Shown here piece by piece: positions 36,122 through 44,290 of a stretch of 64,000 nt of DNA. Under the pieces are notes generated by a model. The model was given only the letters and a program-made list of their open reading frames with translations, did no database searches and had not been told where the DNA came from. The position numbers and the translations under genes are program-made. How positions within the stretch are numbered: position 1 is the stretch's first letter; each line of letters begins with the position of its first letter. This stretch comes from Bacteroidales bacterium (lineage in GTDB: Bacteria > Bacteroidota > Bacteroidia > Bacteroidales > Muribaculaceae). The DNA is taken from assembly GCA_014800815.1 (NCBI GenBank), contig JAAVFI010000011.1, positions 1-64,000 on the forward strand, given 5' to 3'.

Positions 36122-37476
36122 CGTCCCATACGCAGACGCATGTGGTCCGGTATGAGATTATTGGCACGTCGGCCTATATTTTTGGCAAAACCGAGAGGTC
36201 GGGCGCCATAGCATGGAGTTACAAAGCCCTTGGGAAGACCGTCGGGGAGGTCGCTAAGACTCTCGCCGCGGAGGAAACGCAGAGCAGCGTCGAGGTCGAG
36301 ATCAAACGCCGCGAAAGAGTCGGGACGCAAGTCGGCGCTCAACGCCAGTTCGTGCAGCGGCGCGAGGTCGCGTCCTTTAGGCTCGGCCACGGGCAATCCG
36401 CCGCGCAGCAGCGTCACCGTCGATGCGAGTTTGTCGATGAAAGCGGCATGAATACGTGGACGAATCTCGATGCGTCCGCCCGCCTCGACTTCTATAAATC
36501 TGTCGGCATCAGCGATATGACTCTTCACAAACTCGCCGCACGCCGCAAATTTCTTTTCCTTATATTGTGCATGACTGCCGTTGCCGGGTTTGCGCACGGC
36601 AGCAATAAATATACCCTCGCCTCGGATATGTCCCGGCGTAAATCTATAGCAGTGATGCGGAGTGTCGATACCCTTGAGCACCCCTTCGAAGCAGTCGAGG
36701 CCGAGGTCGACGCTCTCGGCGTCGAATTCATCGGCAAGGAAAGCTATATTCTCCTCATTCTCAGAGCGGTTGAATGTGCATGTACTGTAGATAAGCACCC
36801 CTCCCGGCCTGAGCGACTGCCAGAGGTCGGAAAGTATGGCACGCTGAGTAGCGGCACACGAGGCCACAAGCCCCTCCGACCACTGCGCTACCGCCTCAGG
36901 CTCCTTACGCATCATGCCCTCGCCGGAGCACGGCGCATCAACGGCCACGATATCGAAAGCCTCCTCCAGACGGCCGAAGCGCGACGCATCGCCGCGGACT
37001 ACGGCAACATTCGAGGCTCCGTATTTGGCAATATTTTCATAGAGGATATTGGCACGGTGTCGGTCAAGCTCGTTGGCGACAACAAAATCGTCGCTCCTCA
37101 GAGCCTCAAGCGCCGAGATAGTCTTACCTCCCGGCGCAGCACAAGCGTCGAGGTAGCGCAACGGACTCTCATCGAAATATTTTCCGACAATCCGTCTTAC
37201 AGCCTCAGTATAAATCATCGACGACGCCTCCTGCACATAGTAGAGTCCCTGATGCCATGCGGGATCGGCGGCAAAGAGAGGACGTTCGGCAAGATACCGC
37301 CCCTGTGCGCACCAGGGCACAACATCAGCATCGGCAGCAGGCGCACACCCCTTGAGGGCATTGTCGCGCACGCTCACCTGCGGAGGAGCCGTGAGTGCGG
37401 CAAGCAAAGGCCCGGCAAAATCATCGCCGAGGCTCCGCAACATCTCTATAAACTTGGGAGGCAATTCTGTTTTCAC
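36118..37476 (-). CDS. RsmF/NSUN-family rRNA (cytosine-C5) methyltransferase
   Basis: About 452 residues if started at the GTG at 37476 (VKTELPPKFIEMLRSLG). An upstream ATG at 37503 would lie before the likely transcription start, because the -7 box TATCTTTG is at 37481-37488. The protein would methylate a cytosine of rRNA using SAM. The SAM-binding motif is LDACAAPGGKT. The two catalytic cysteines appear in DAPCSGEGMMRKEP (motif IV) and YSTCTFNRSENEENI (motif VI). The C-terminal part (VTPCYGARPLGFAKN, LIPDHMRLRMG) resembles the PUA/RNA-binding end of RsmF-type proteins. The exact target site is not known. Confidence 0.9.
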   Translation of the reverse strand: MKTELPPKFIEMLRSLGDDFAGPLLAALTAPPQVSVRDNALKGCAPAADADVVPWCAQGRYLAERPLFAADPAWHQGLYYVQEASSMIYTEAVRRIVGKYFDESPLRYLDACAAPGGKTISALEALRSDDFVVANELDRHRANILYENIAKYGASNVAVVRGDASRFGRLEEAFDIVAVDAPCSGEGMMRKEPEAVAQWSEGLVASCAATQRAILSDLWQSLRPGGVLIYSTCTFNRSENEENIAFLADEFDAESVDLGLDCFEGVLKGIDTPHHCYRFTPGHIRGEGIFIAAVRKPGNGSHAQYKEKKFAACGEFVKSHIADADRFIEVEAGGRIEIRPRIHAAFIDKLASTVTLLRGGLPVAEPKGRDLAPLHELALSADLRPDSFAAFDLDLDAALRFLRGESLSDLPDGLPKGFVTPCYGARPLGFAKNIGRRANNLIPDHMRLRMGR

Positions 37477-37480
37477 ACCG

Positions 37481-37488
37481 CAAAGATA
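37481..37488 (-). promoter_or_regulatory. -7 box deciding the RsmF-like start
   Basis: TATCTTTG on the minus strand, only 4 bases upstream of the GTG start. It argues for leaderless translation from GTG or an internal ATG, not from the upstream ATG at 37503. Confidence 0.5.
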
Positions 37489-37538
37489 GCGAAAATCTCC
37501 CACATCCCCCCGCTTTTGGCAAAAGCGACCAATATAAT

Positions 37539-37556
37539 CTAATTTTCATGACTTAC
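37539..37556. repeat. Solo end of the 164-bp intergenic element
   Basis: CTAATTTTCATGACTTAC, an 18-base exact match to the right terminal repeat of copy B (51514-51677), without the rest of the element. Confidence 0.65.
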
Positions 37557-37616
37557 ATAGTATCATTATGCGCATCATCTCCCTGCCGCAATTATTTCAT
37601 CAGTCAGCAGATGAAT

Positions 37617-37676
37617 GGTATTTAATACCAATTTAAGTGCTGTATTTGAAAAAAAAATCCAAATACAGCACTTAAA
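37617..37676. repeat. Two palindromes in the 330-bp gap before the toxin-antitoxin genes
   Basis: GGTATT-T-AATACC (37617-37629) is a perfect 6-bp palindrome. It is followed by a perfect 17-bp stem (37632-37648 with 37660-37676) around an A-rich 11-base loop. No gene is seen between 37489 and 37833. The stem could act as a terminator on either strand. Confidence 0.7.
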
Positions 37677-37732
37677 ATTTAAATAATTCTCATTTTATGC
37701 CTGAAAATTTCCGACTCTACCTCCCCGCACCG

Positions 37733-37811
37733 ACTATAATCAACTTACAACTTTATTATAGTTAAACATAGTTAATGCGTGTACCAAAATGGATACCATT
37801 CGTTATATTTG
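37733..37811 (+). promoter_or_regulatory. Promoter and candidate operator of the toxin-antitoxin pair
   Basis: A TATATTTG -7 box at 37804-37811 lies 22 bases before the antitoxin ATG. Upstream are an inverted repeat ACTATAAT (37733-37740) / ATTATAGT (37755-37762) and a direct repeat ATAGTTAA (37758 and 37768), plausible sites for antitoxin autoregulation. Confidence 0.45.
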
Positions 37812-37833
37812 CAGATATAATAAATTGTAGACT

Positions 37834-38067
37834 ATGGAAATTGTTAGCGCACGAGATTTCAGAACAAATCAGTCAAAGATTCTGGCAAAGGCTTTAAAAG
37901 GAGAGTCGGTATTACTTTCCTCTCGTATGGGCATGTTCAAGATTACACCAATTACCGAAGAAGACTCCATGACAAATCGCATATGCGAAGGTCTTAAAGA
38001 AGTTCAACAGATCGAAGCAGGAAACATACATGCCAAATCAGCAAAAGATTTCCTGAATGAGCTTTGA
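37834..38067 (+). CDS. Type II antitoxin, Phd/YefM-like
   Basis: A 77-residue protein. The first half (MEIVSARDFRTNQSKILAKALKGESVLLSSRMGMFKITPI) matches the Phd/YefM fold that binds the operator. The second half (NRICEGLKEVQQIEAGNIHAKSAKDFLNEL) is the acidic helical part that masks the toxin. The stop overlaps the toxin start by 11 bases, the usual coupled layout. Lower GC content than the surroundings suggests mobility. Confidence 0.85.
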   Translation: MEIVSARDFRTNQSKILAKALKGESVLLSSRMGMFKITPITEEDSMTNRICEGLKEVQQIEAGNIHAKSAKDFLNEL

Positions 38068-38401
38068 TATAAGAACCACTCCAAGATTTGAGCGTTCGGC
38101 CAAAGCTCTTTTCAAGAGATATCGATCACTGAAAACAGATATCGGTGAACTGATAGCCGCATTGGAAAACAACCCATTCCAGGGAGATGAACTCACTCCC
38201 GGCATAAGGAAGATACGCATGGCTATTACTTCCAAAGGTCGTGGGAAGTCCGGTGGCGCAAGAGTAATTACCTATACAATAGTAGTTTCTGAAAATGAGG
38301 GGCGAGTTTACCTTATAGATATATATGACAAATCAGACTACTCTACAGTCGAACTATCCACAATAATTAAAGTAGTCGCTGACATTGAACCTGCAAAGTA
38401 A
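38057..38401 (+). CDS. RelE/ParE-superfamily toxin
   Basis: A 114-residue toxin, probably a ribosome-dependent mRNA nuclease. FDIRTTPRFERSAKALFKRYRSLKTDIGELIAALENNPFQGDELTPGIRKIRMAI is the typical helix-helix-strand start. GKSGGARVITYTIVVSENEGRVYLIDIYDKSDYSTV contains the central strands with basic residues (GARVITY, YDKSDYST) used for RNA contact or catalysis in YafQ/HigB-like members. It pairs with the overlapping antitoxin. It is convergent with the efflux operon (4 bases between stops). Gyrase-directed ParE activity cannot be excluded. Confidence 0.85.
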   Translation: MSFDIRTTPRFERSAKALFKRYRSLKTDIGELIAALENNPFQGDELTPGIRKIRMAITSKGRGKSGGARVITYTIVVSENEGRVYLIDIYDKSDYSTVELSTIIKVVADIEPAK

Positions 38402-38405
38402 GCCT

Positions 38406-39803
38406 CTACCTCCCCGCACTATCCTGCCAGCCGCCACCGAGGACTTTGTAGAGCTGGACGAGGGCGAGGTATTCGTCGCGCACGGCATTGCTCACACCCA
38501 CCTGCGCATCAAAGTAGCGGCGCTGGGCATCAAGCACATCGATATAATTTAGCACACCCATATTATACTGGGCATAAGCCAGATTGGCGTATTTGCGGGC
38601 AGCTTCAAGCAGGTCGCGGCGGCGTGCCGTTGTCTGCCGCATATTGCGGAAGGTGACCACAGCGTCGTCCACCTCACGGAAAGCGTTTAGCACGGTCTGC
38701 TCATATTTATAGCGGCTCTGGTCGTAGGCGGCGATAGCGGCGCGGTATTTGCGCTTGTTGCGGCCGAAATCGAGGATAGTGCCGGTGATGCTGCCGACGA
38801 CAAACGAGAAAGGCGAGCGCAACAGATTGGCGAAATCATTGTCCTCGGCACCACCCGTAAGCCCTATTCTGAGGTTGGGAAAGCGGTCGGCATAAGCCAC
38901 ACCTACGGCGGCGAGAGCACTGCGGAGCGACGACTCGGCGGCACGGATATCGGGGCGGCGCTGAAGCAGAGTCGAGGGTAGACCCACGGGAATAGTTTCG
39001 GGCAACGGTTCCTCAAGCATCAGATTGTTGCGCTTGAGTTCCTCGGCGGGAAAACGGCCCATAAGCAGCGTTATGGCATTCTTCTGCACCTCGATGCGAC
39101 GCTCAAGGCCAGGTATAAGCGCAGCCGTGGTAGCATATTCCACCTCGGCCTGGCGGTACACAGTCTCGGGCGTAAGACCTCCCTCGAAGCGGAGTTTGGC
39201 CTTCTTGAGATTTTCCTCGCGTGTATAGAGCGTACGTCTTACAATCGAGAGCTCATTGTCGAGCGCTATAAGATTGAAATACGCCGTAGCGGCTTCGGCA
39301 ATCAGCGATATGCGCAGGGCTCGACGGTTCTCTACCGAAGCAAGGAAATCGGCCTCGCCTTTTTTGCGGGCCCAACGCAGACCGCCCCAGAGGTCGACCT
39401 CCCAACGAATCGTCAGATTAAGACCGATTTCAGGGTCGACGATATCATTTTCATGATAGTACTTATTGGTTTCGCGGTTGGCGTATGCATTTGCCCCGAT
39501 TGTCGGGAAGAAATTGGAGGCCGTGAGGCCGTAGAGCTCATTCAGACGCTCCATGGTAGCACCTGCTGCAGCGAGGTCACGGTTGTGCGAGAGCGTCTCC
39601 GATATTATATATACGAGGGCGGAGTCGGAGTACACCTTCCACCAGTCCACATCGGCGAGAGTGAGCGAGTCGGTGGTCTGCCCCTCGATGTGGGCGGGGA
39701 GTTCGAGCTCAGGCTTCTGCAGATTTTTCACACCGGAGCACGAGGTGCCGGCGAGCACTACAAGAGCCGATACTATGCTGAGTATTATATTTCTGCGCTT
39801 CAT
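38406..39803 (-). CDS. RND efflux outer-membrane channel (TolC/OprM-like lipoprotein)
   Basis: A 465-residue outer-membrane factor of a tripartite efflux pump. The lipoprotein signal ends LAGTSCSG, so the channel is lipid anchored. Two tandem OEP domains follow (about 55-240 and 260-455), with characteristic stretches RWEVDLWGGLRWARKKGEADFLASVENRR and QYNMGVLNYIDVLDAQRRYFDAQ. The start overlaps the RND pump stop by 4 bases, so the three genes adaptor-pump-channel form one leftward operon. The substrate is unknown. Confidence 0.94.
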   Translation of the reverse strand: MKRRNIILSIVSALVVLAGTSCSGVKNLQKPELELPAHIEGQTTDSLTLADVDWWKVYSDSALVYIISETLSHNRDLAAAGATMERLNELYGLTASNFFPTIGANAYANRETNKYYHENDIVDPEIGLNLTIRWEVDLWGGLRWARKKGEADFLASVENRRALRISLIAEAATAYFNLIALDNELSIVRRTLYTREENLKKAKLRFEGGLTPETVYRQAEVEYATTAALIPGLERRIEVQKNAITLLMGRFPAEELKRNNLMLEEPLPETIPVGLPSTLLQRRPDIRAAESSLRSALAAVGVAYADRFPNLRIGLTGGAEDNDFANLLRSPFSFVVGSITGTILDFGRNKRKYRAAIAAYDQSRYKYEQTVLNAFREVDDAVVTFRNMRQTTARRRDLLEAARKYANLAYAQYNMGVLNYIDVLDAQRRYFDAQVGVSNAVRDEYLALVQLYKVLGGGWQDSAGR

Positions 39804-42800
39804 TTTGCCTGTTTTTTGCGTCGGTTAGTGAACTTATTGACCATTACGAAGAAGAACGGCACGAATAATATACCTACAGTCACCGCTACTATCATACCGA
39901 AGAACACTCCTGTGCCGATATCACGGCGTGCGGCCGAACCCGGACCCGAAGCTATGACGAGCGGGAAAAGACCGAGGATAAAGGCAAGCGAGGTCATGAC
40001 GATAGGACGGAACCGCAGGCGCGCGGCCGTGATTGCGGCGCGGGCGGCATCCGCACCCTTCTCCACTTCCTCCTTGGCAAATTCCACAATAAGAATTGCG
40101 TTCTTCGCCACAAGACCCACGAGCATCACCAGACCGATCTGGAAGTACACATTGTTCTCAAGACCGCAGATTGCCACACCCGCGTAAGCGCCGACGCCGG
40201 CCACGGGGAGCGAGAGGATAACGGCCAGAGGCACCGACCAGCTCTCGTAGAGTGCTGCAAGGAAGAGGAATACGAAGAGGAATGCGAGGCCGAGCACAAG
40301 TGCGGTATTGCCGCTGCCGTGCTTCTGCTGATAGGAGAGGCCCGACCATTCCACGCCGATATCCGACGGAAGATGTTCGGCCACAATCTGCTCGAGTTTA
40401 TCCATAGCCTGACCGGTAGAATAGCCGTGAGCGGCTTCGCCCGTTACGGTGGCGGCGTTGAACATATTGAATCGTCCTACAGTACCGGGGCCCGCTGTAT
40501 AGTGGCTTGTGCCGAGCGAAGTTATTGGCACCATTGTGCCGTCGCGGCCACGCACCGAGAAGAGGTTGAGATTATTGCGGTTGGCACGGTATGGAGCCTC
40601 AGCCTGCAGATACACGCGGTAAATGCGGTTGAACATATTGAAGTCGTTGACATACACCGAACCCGTAAAGGCCTTCATCGTCGAGAAGATATCGCTCATA
40701 GGCACACCCTGGAGCTTGGCGCGGTCGCGGTCCACATCGAAGAAAAGCTGGGGAATATTCGATTGCAGCGAAGTGGAGATTGAGGAGAATTCCTTGCACT
40801 GCGAGGCATAATACTTGAGAGTATCCACAGCGTTGGCGAGGTCTGTATACGACGCGTCGCCGCGCGCCTCAAGCACCATTTCAAAACCGCCCGACGTACC
40901 GAGACCCGGGATAATGGCGGGAGTGAAGAAGTAGACATTCGCCTCGGGATATTCGGCTATTTCCTCACGGATGCGTTCGCGAAGCTCGGCAAGAGAGTTC
41001 GTACCGCGCTTGTCGGCTTCCTTGAGAATGACGGTGAGGGTGGCATGCGACTGGTTTGTGCCCGTGCGGGCCGACGAGCCTGTCACATTCAGCACATATT
41101 CTACATCATGGTCCGACTGCAGGAAAGTAATGGCGCGATCGGTCACCTCGCGTGTGCGCTCAATGGTCGAACCCTCGGGGAGCTCGAGCTCGACGGTGAA
41201 ATAGCCCTGGTCTTCGGGCGACATAAAGCTCGAAGGCACAAGCGCATTACCTATATATATAGCCACGAGCGCGAGACCGAAGGCCGCTATCATGCGGCGC
41301 GGATGACGCAGTGTGCGGCCTATCATCTTGCAGTAGAATCGGTTGCCGCGGGCAAGCCAATAGTTGATGAGGCGGAAGAAGCGGGGCTTGCGGCGACCGT
41401 TGTCGGGTCGGATAAGCATGGAGCACATCACTGGCGAGAGTGTCAGCGCTACAATAGTGGAGATAATCACCGATACCGCGATAGTAATGGTAAACTGGCG
41501 GTAGAGCTGACCGGTGATGCCGGGGAGGAAGCTCACCGGCACGAACACGGCACAGAGTACCAGCGACATGGCAATAAGTGCCGAACCGAGACCGTCCATA
41601 GCCCTGCGGGTAGCCTCCTTAGGGTCGCAGTGGTCTTTCTCCATGATGCGGTCGACATTCTCCACCACGACAATGGCGTCGTCCACCACTATACCGATAG
41701 CAAGGATAAGGCCTAAGAGGGTGAGCATATTGAGCGAGAAGCCGAAGATGAGCATCACGCCGAAAGTACCTATCAGCGATATAGGCACCGCGATGACCGG
41801 AATAAGTGTCGCGCGCCAGTTCTGGAGCGAGAGGAATACCACGAGAATCACCAGAATCAGAGCCTCGAAGAATGTGCGGTACACATGGTGGATAGACTCC
41901 GATATGTAGGTGGTCATATCGAAAGGAATGGTGTACGAAAGACCCTCGGGGAAAGTACGGCTGATATCGGCCATAGTCTTCTTCACCTGTCCGGCCACGT
42001 CCATTGCATTGGAGCCGGGGAGCATATTTATCTCGAGAATGGCTGCGTTGCCACCGTTGATACCGCTCTCGGTAGAGTAGCTCGAGGCTTCGAGAGTGAC
42101 GCGGGCAACGTCTTTAAGGCGGATAATAGAGCCGTCTTTATTAGCCCTTATCACAATATCTTCAAACTCTGTCACCGACGACAAACGGCCTCGCGCGATG
42201 ATAGGCACCGTAAGGTCGACACCCGAGATAGGCGCCTGGCCGAGCACACCGGCCGCCGACTCGCGGTTCTGGTCCTTGATAGCGGAAGTGATATCCTGCA
42301 CGGTGATGCCGAGGTCGGCGAGCTTGTCGGGCTGCACGTATATCTGCATGGCGTAGTAGCGGCCGCCCACATTGCGGATGCCGCCCACACCGGGCACACG
42401 GCGCAGCAGGTCGAGAACGTTGAGAGTGGCGTAGTTGGAGAGGTAGATTTCGTCGAACTTCGGGTCAGACGAAAGCAACGCTATGGTCATGAGCTTGTTG
42501 GCTGTCTCCTTCTCTACGCTGATACCGTTCTGCACCACCTCGGCCGGAAGGCGCGACTCGGCCTTCTTCACGCGGTTCTGCACATCGACGGCGGCGAGTT
42601 CGGGGTCTACATCAATATCAAATGTAATCTTTGCCGAAAAGCCGCCCGAGTTCGAGCTCGTCGAATTCATATATATCATGCCGGGAGTACCGTTGAGCTC
42701 CTGCTCTATAGGGGTAGCCACAGCCTGAGTCACCGTCATGGCATCGGCGCCGGGGTAGGATGCCGACACACTCACCACCGGGGGGACAATCTCGGGATAC

Positions 42801-42904
42801 TGGTCGATAGGAAGCATCACCAGACCTATCGAACCCAGTATGACTATCACGATAGAAATTACTATCGAGAATACGGGGTGATCAAGGAAAAAATTCTTTT
42901 TCAT
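39800..42904 (-). CDS. RND-family multidrug efflux pump, AcrB-like (HAE1)
   Basis: A 1034-residue inner-membrane, proton-driven drug pump working as a trimer. It has twelve membrane helices in the usual 1+5+1+5 arrangement and two large periplasmic loops. Visible HAE1 marks are FLDHPVFSIVISIVIVILGSIGLVMLPIDQYPEIVPP at the N-terminus, GIVVDDAIVVVENVDRIM with the proton-relay aspartates in helix 4, and GLVAKNAILIVEFAKE in helix 10. Length and motifs are standard for AcrB/MexB-type pumps. It is 15 bases downstream of the adaptor gene and overlaps the channel gene. Confidence 0.96.
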   Translation of the reverse strand: MKKNFFLDHPVFSIVISIVIVILGSIGLVMLPIDQYPEIVPPVVSVSASYPGADAMTVTQAVATPIEQELNGTPGMIYMNSTSSNSGGFSAKITFDIDVDPELAAVDVQNRVKKAESRLPAEVVQNGISVEKETANKLMTIALLSSDPKFDEIYLSNYATLNVLDLLRRVPGVGGIRNVGGRYYAMQIYVQPDKLADLGITVQDITSAIKDQNRESAAGVLGQAPISGVDLTVPIIARGRLSSVTEFEDIVIRANKDGSIIRLKDVARVTLEASSYSTESGINGGNAAILEINMLPGSNAMDVAGQVKKTMADISRTFPEGLSYTIPFDMTTYISESIHHVYRTFFEALILVILVVFLSLQNWRATLIPVIAVPISLIGTFGVMLIFGFSLNMLTLLGLILAIGIVVDDAIVVVENVDRIMEKDHCDPKEATRRAMDGLGSALIAMSLVLCAVFVPVSFLPGITGQLYRQFTITIAVSVIISTIVALTLSPVMCSMLIRPDNGRRKPRFFRLINYWLARGNRFYCKMIGRTLRHPRRMIAAFGLALVAIYIGNALVPSSFMSPEDQGYFTVELELPEGSTIERTREVTDRAITFLQSDHDVEYVLNVTGSSARTGTNQSHATLTVILKEADKRGTNSLAELRERIREEIAEYPEANVYFFTPAIIPGLGTSGGFEMVLEARGDASYTDLANAVDTLKYYASQCKEFSSISTSLQSNIPQLFFDVDRDRAKLQGVPMSDIFSTMKAFTGSVYVNDFNMFNRIYRVYLQAEAPYRANRNNLNLFSVRGRDGTMVPITSLGTSHYTAGPGTVGRFNMFNAATVTGEAAHGYSTGQAMDKLEQIVAEHLPSDIGVEWSGLSYQQKHGSGNTALVLGLAFLFVFLFLAALYESWSVPLAVILSLPVAGVGAYAGVAICGLENNVYFQIGLVMLVGLVAKNAILIVEFAKEEVEKGADAARAAITAARLRFRPIVMTSLAFILGLFPLVIASGPGSAARRDIGTGVFFGMIVAVTVGILFVPFFFVMVNKFTNRRKKQAK

Positions 42905-42919
42905 CAGGTCTGCCTCCTT

Positions 42920-44107
42920 TTACTCTGAATCTGCTTCCGGGGCTGCGGCTACGGGGCGCACCTTCATGCCATGGTGCAGTTTGTGAAAACCTTCCACCAC
43001 AAGGCTCTCGCCGGCAGCAAGGCCGCGTTCAACTATTATTTCATTGCCGATTTCAGGACCTGTCTCCACATAGCGGCGCTCCACCACGCTGTCGGGGCGC
43101 ACTATATATACGTAGGCACCGCCCTTCTCTGTCTCGATAGCCTTAGCAGGGATATCAATGGCATCGGCACGCACATCCACAAGAACTTTCACGCGGGTAA
43201 ATTCACCCGGGAGCAGAGTGCGCGAAGGGTTGGGCATGGCGGCACGCACCTGGAAAGTACCTGTCGTCGGGTCTACCTGCGGCGAAGCGAAGTCCACCAG
43301 GCCGCGGTGAGGATATTCGGTACCGTCGGAGAGAGTCACGGTCACATAGGCATCCTGACGTTCGGTATCGTCGGTATGGCCGAGATTCACATTGCGGTCC
43401 TTGCTCTTGAGATAGTCGAGTGAAGTCATCGAGAAATTCACCATTACAGTGTCGCTCTTCACAACAGTAGCGAGCAGCGACTGACCCGAAGTACCCACAA
43501 GGGCACCGATATCAGCCTTGCGCTCGGTGATATAGCCCGAGATAGGACTCGTCACTTTGGTATATCCGAGAGTGAGCTCGGCCTGCATAAGGTCGGCGCG
43601 GGCCACCGATTCCTCTGCCTTGGCACTCTCGTAAGCTGCCTCGGCATTGTCGAGGTCGAGCTGCGATGCAGCGTTCTGCTCATATAGCGGACGGATACGT
43701 GCAAGGTCGCGGCTCGCTTTATTTAGCTGCGCAGTAGCCTTATTGAGCTGTGCACGGGCCTTTTCGGCGCGGGCTTTATATACCTGCGGGTCGATCTGGA
43801 AAAGAGTCTGACCCTTCTCCACATACGTACCTTCCTGGAAGAACATCTTCTCGAGATATCCCTCCACGCGGGCGCGGACTTCTACAAAGTGCTGAGGGGC
43901 GATGCGGCCTACATATTCGCCATAGATATTCACATCTTTCTGCTCTACAGGCTGAACCGATACAACAGGCAGAGTCTCCTGTGGCTTGTCTTTCTTTAAA
44001 AGAGCGACCAGCAGCCATACAAGACCGGCAGCAACACAGACGCACGCAACCGTGAGGACTACACGTCGACTCAGGCCACGCCTTACACTTATCTTTTTGA
44101 TATCCAT
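42920..44107 (-). CDS. RND efflux periplasmic adaptor (AcrA/MexA-like)
   Basis: About 395 residues from MDIKKISV at 44107, chosen because the ATG at 44149 adds a non-signal extension. The membrane-fusion protein links the pump and the outer channel. It has an N-terminal membrane anchor (RRVVLTVACVCVAAGLVWLLVALL) rather than a lipobox, a lipoyl-like domain (VRARVEGYLEKMFFQEGTYVEKGQTLFQIDP), an alpha-helical hairpin of repeats KARAQLNKATAQLNKASRDLARI, then barrel and membrane-proximal domains. It is first in the operon. Two overlapping promoter-like boxes lie upstream (TACATTTG 44173-44180 and TAATTTTG 44181-44188). Confidence 0.94.
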   Translation of the reverse strand: MDIKKISVRRGLSRRVVLTVACVCVAAGLVWLLVALLKKDKPQETLPVVSVQPVEQKDVNIYGEYVGRIAPQHFVEVRARVEGYLEKMFFQEGTYVEKGQTLFQIDPQVYKARAEKARAQLNKATAQLNKASRDLARIRPLYEQNAASQLDLDNAEAAYESAKAEESVARADLMQAELTLGYTKVTSPISGYITERKADIGALVGTSGQSLLATVVKSDTVMVNFSMTSLDYLKSKDRNVNLGHTDDTERQDAYVTVTLSDGTEYPHRGLVDFASPQVDPTTGTFQVRAAMPNPSRTLLPGEFTRVKVLVDVRADAIDIPAKAIETEKGGAYVYIVRPDSVVERRYVETGPEIGNEIIVERGLAAGESLVVEGFHKLHHGMKVRPVAAAPEADSE

Positions 44108-44255
44108 TATATTGACTGAATGCACTATCGCCTTGGCGACATTAAACAATGTGAGGAATTAAATTTCGTGCACAAATGTACAAAATTATAACGAAGTAGA
44201 TAAAAGAAAAGTTCGATATACTCAACAAAATAAGCCAAATCTCGCTTTTATGTGT

Positions 44256-44263
44256 TATCTTTG
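44256..44263 (+). promoter_or_regulatory. -7 box for the dGTPase gene
   Basis: TATCTTTG, 27 bases before the ATG at 44291. It excludes the further upstream ATG at 44252 as a usable start. Confidence 0.55.
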
Positions 44264-44290
44264 CAGAATCCTCTAATTAACTTAATTCCT

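Noticed and set aside
36142-37542. A 466-codon plus-strand open frame opposite the RsmF-like gene
   Set aside because: The minus-strand protein has full methyltransferase motifs. The plus frame has none.
37834-38401. Phd/RelE pair as a new system
   Set aside because: Architecture, overlap and motifs are those of ordinary type II toxin-antitoxin modules.
44252-44290. Upstream ATG for the dGTPase gene at 44252
   Set aside because: It lies before the TATCTTTG box, so it would not be transcribed from this promoter.
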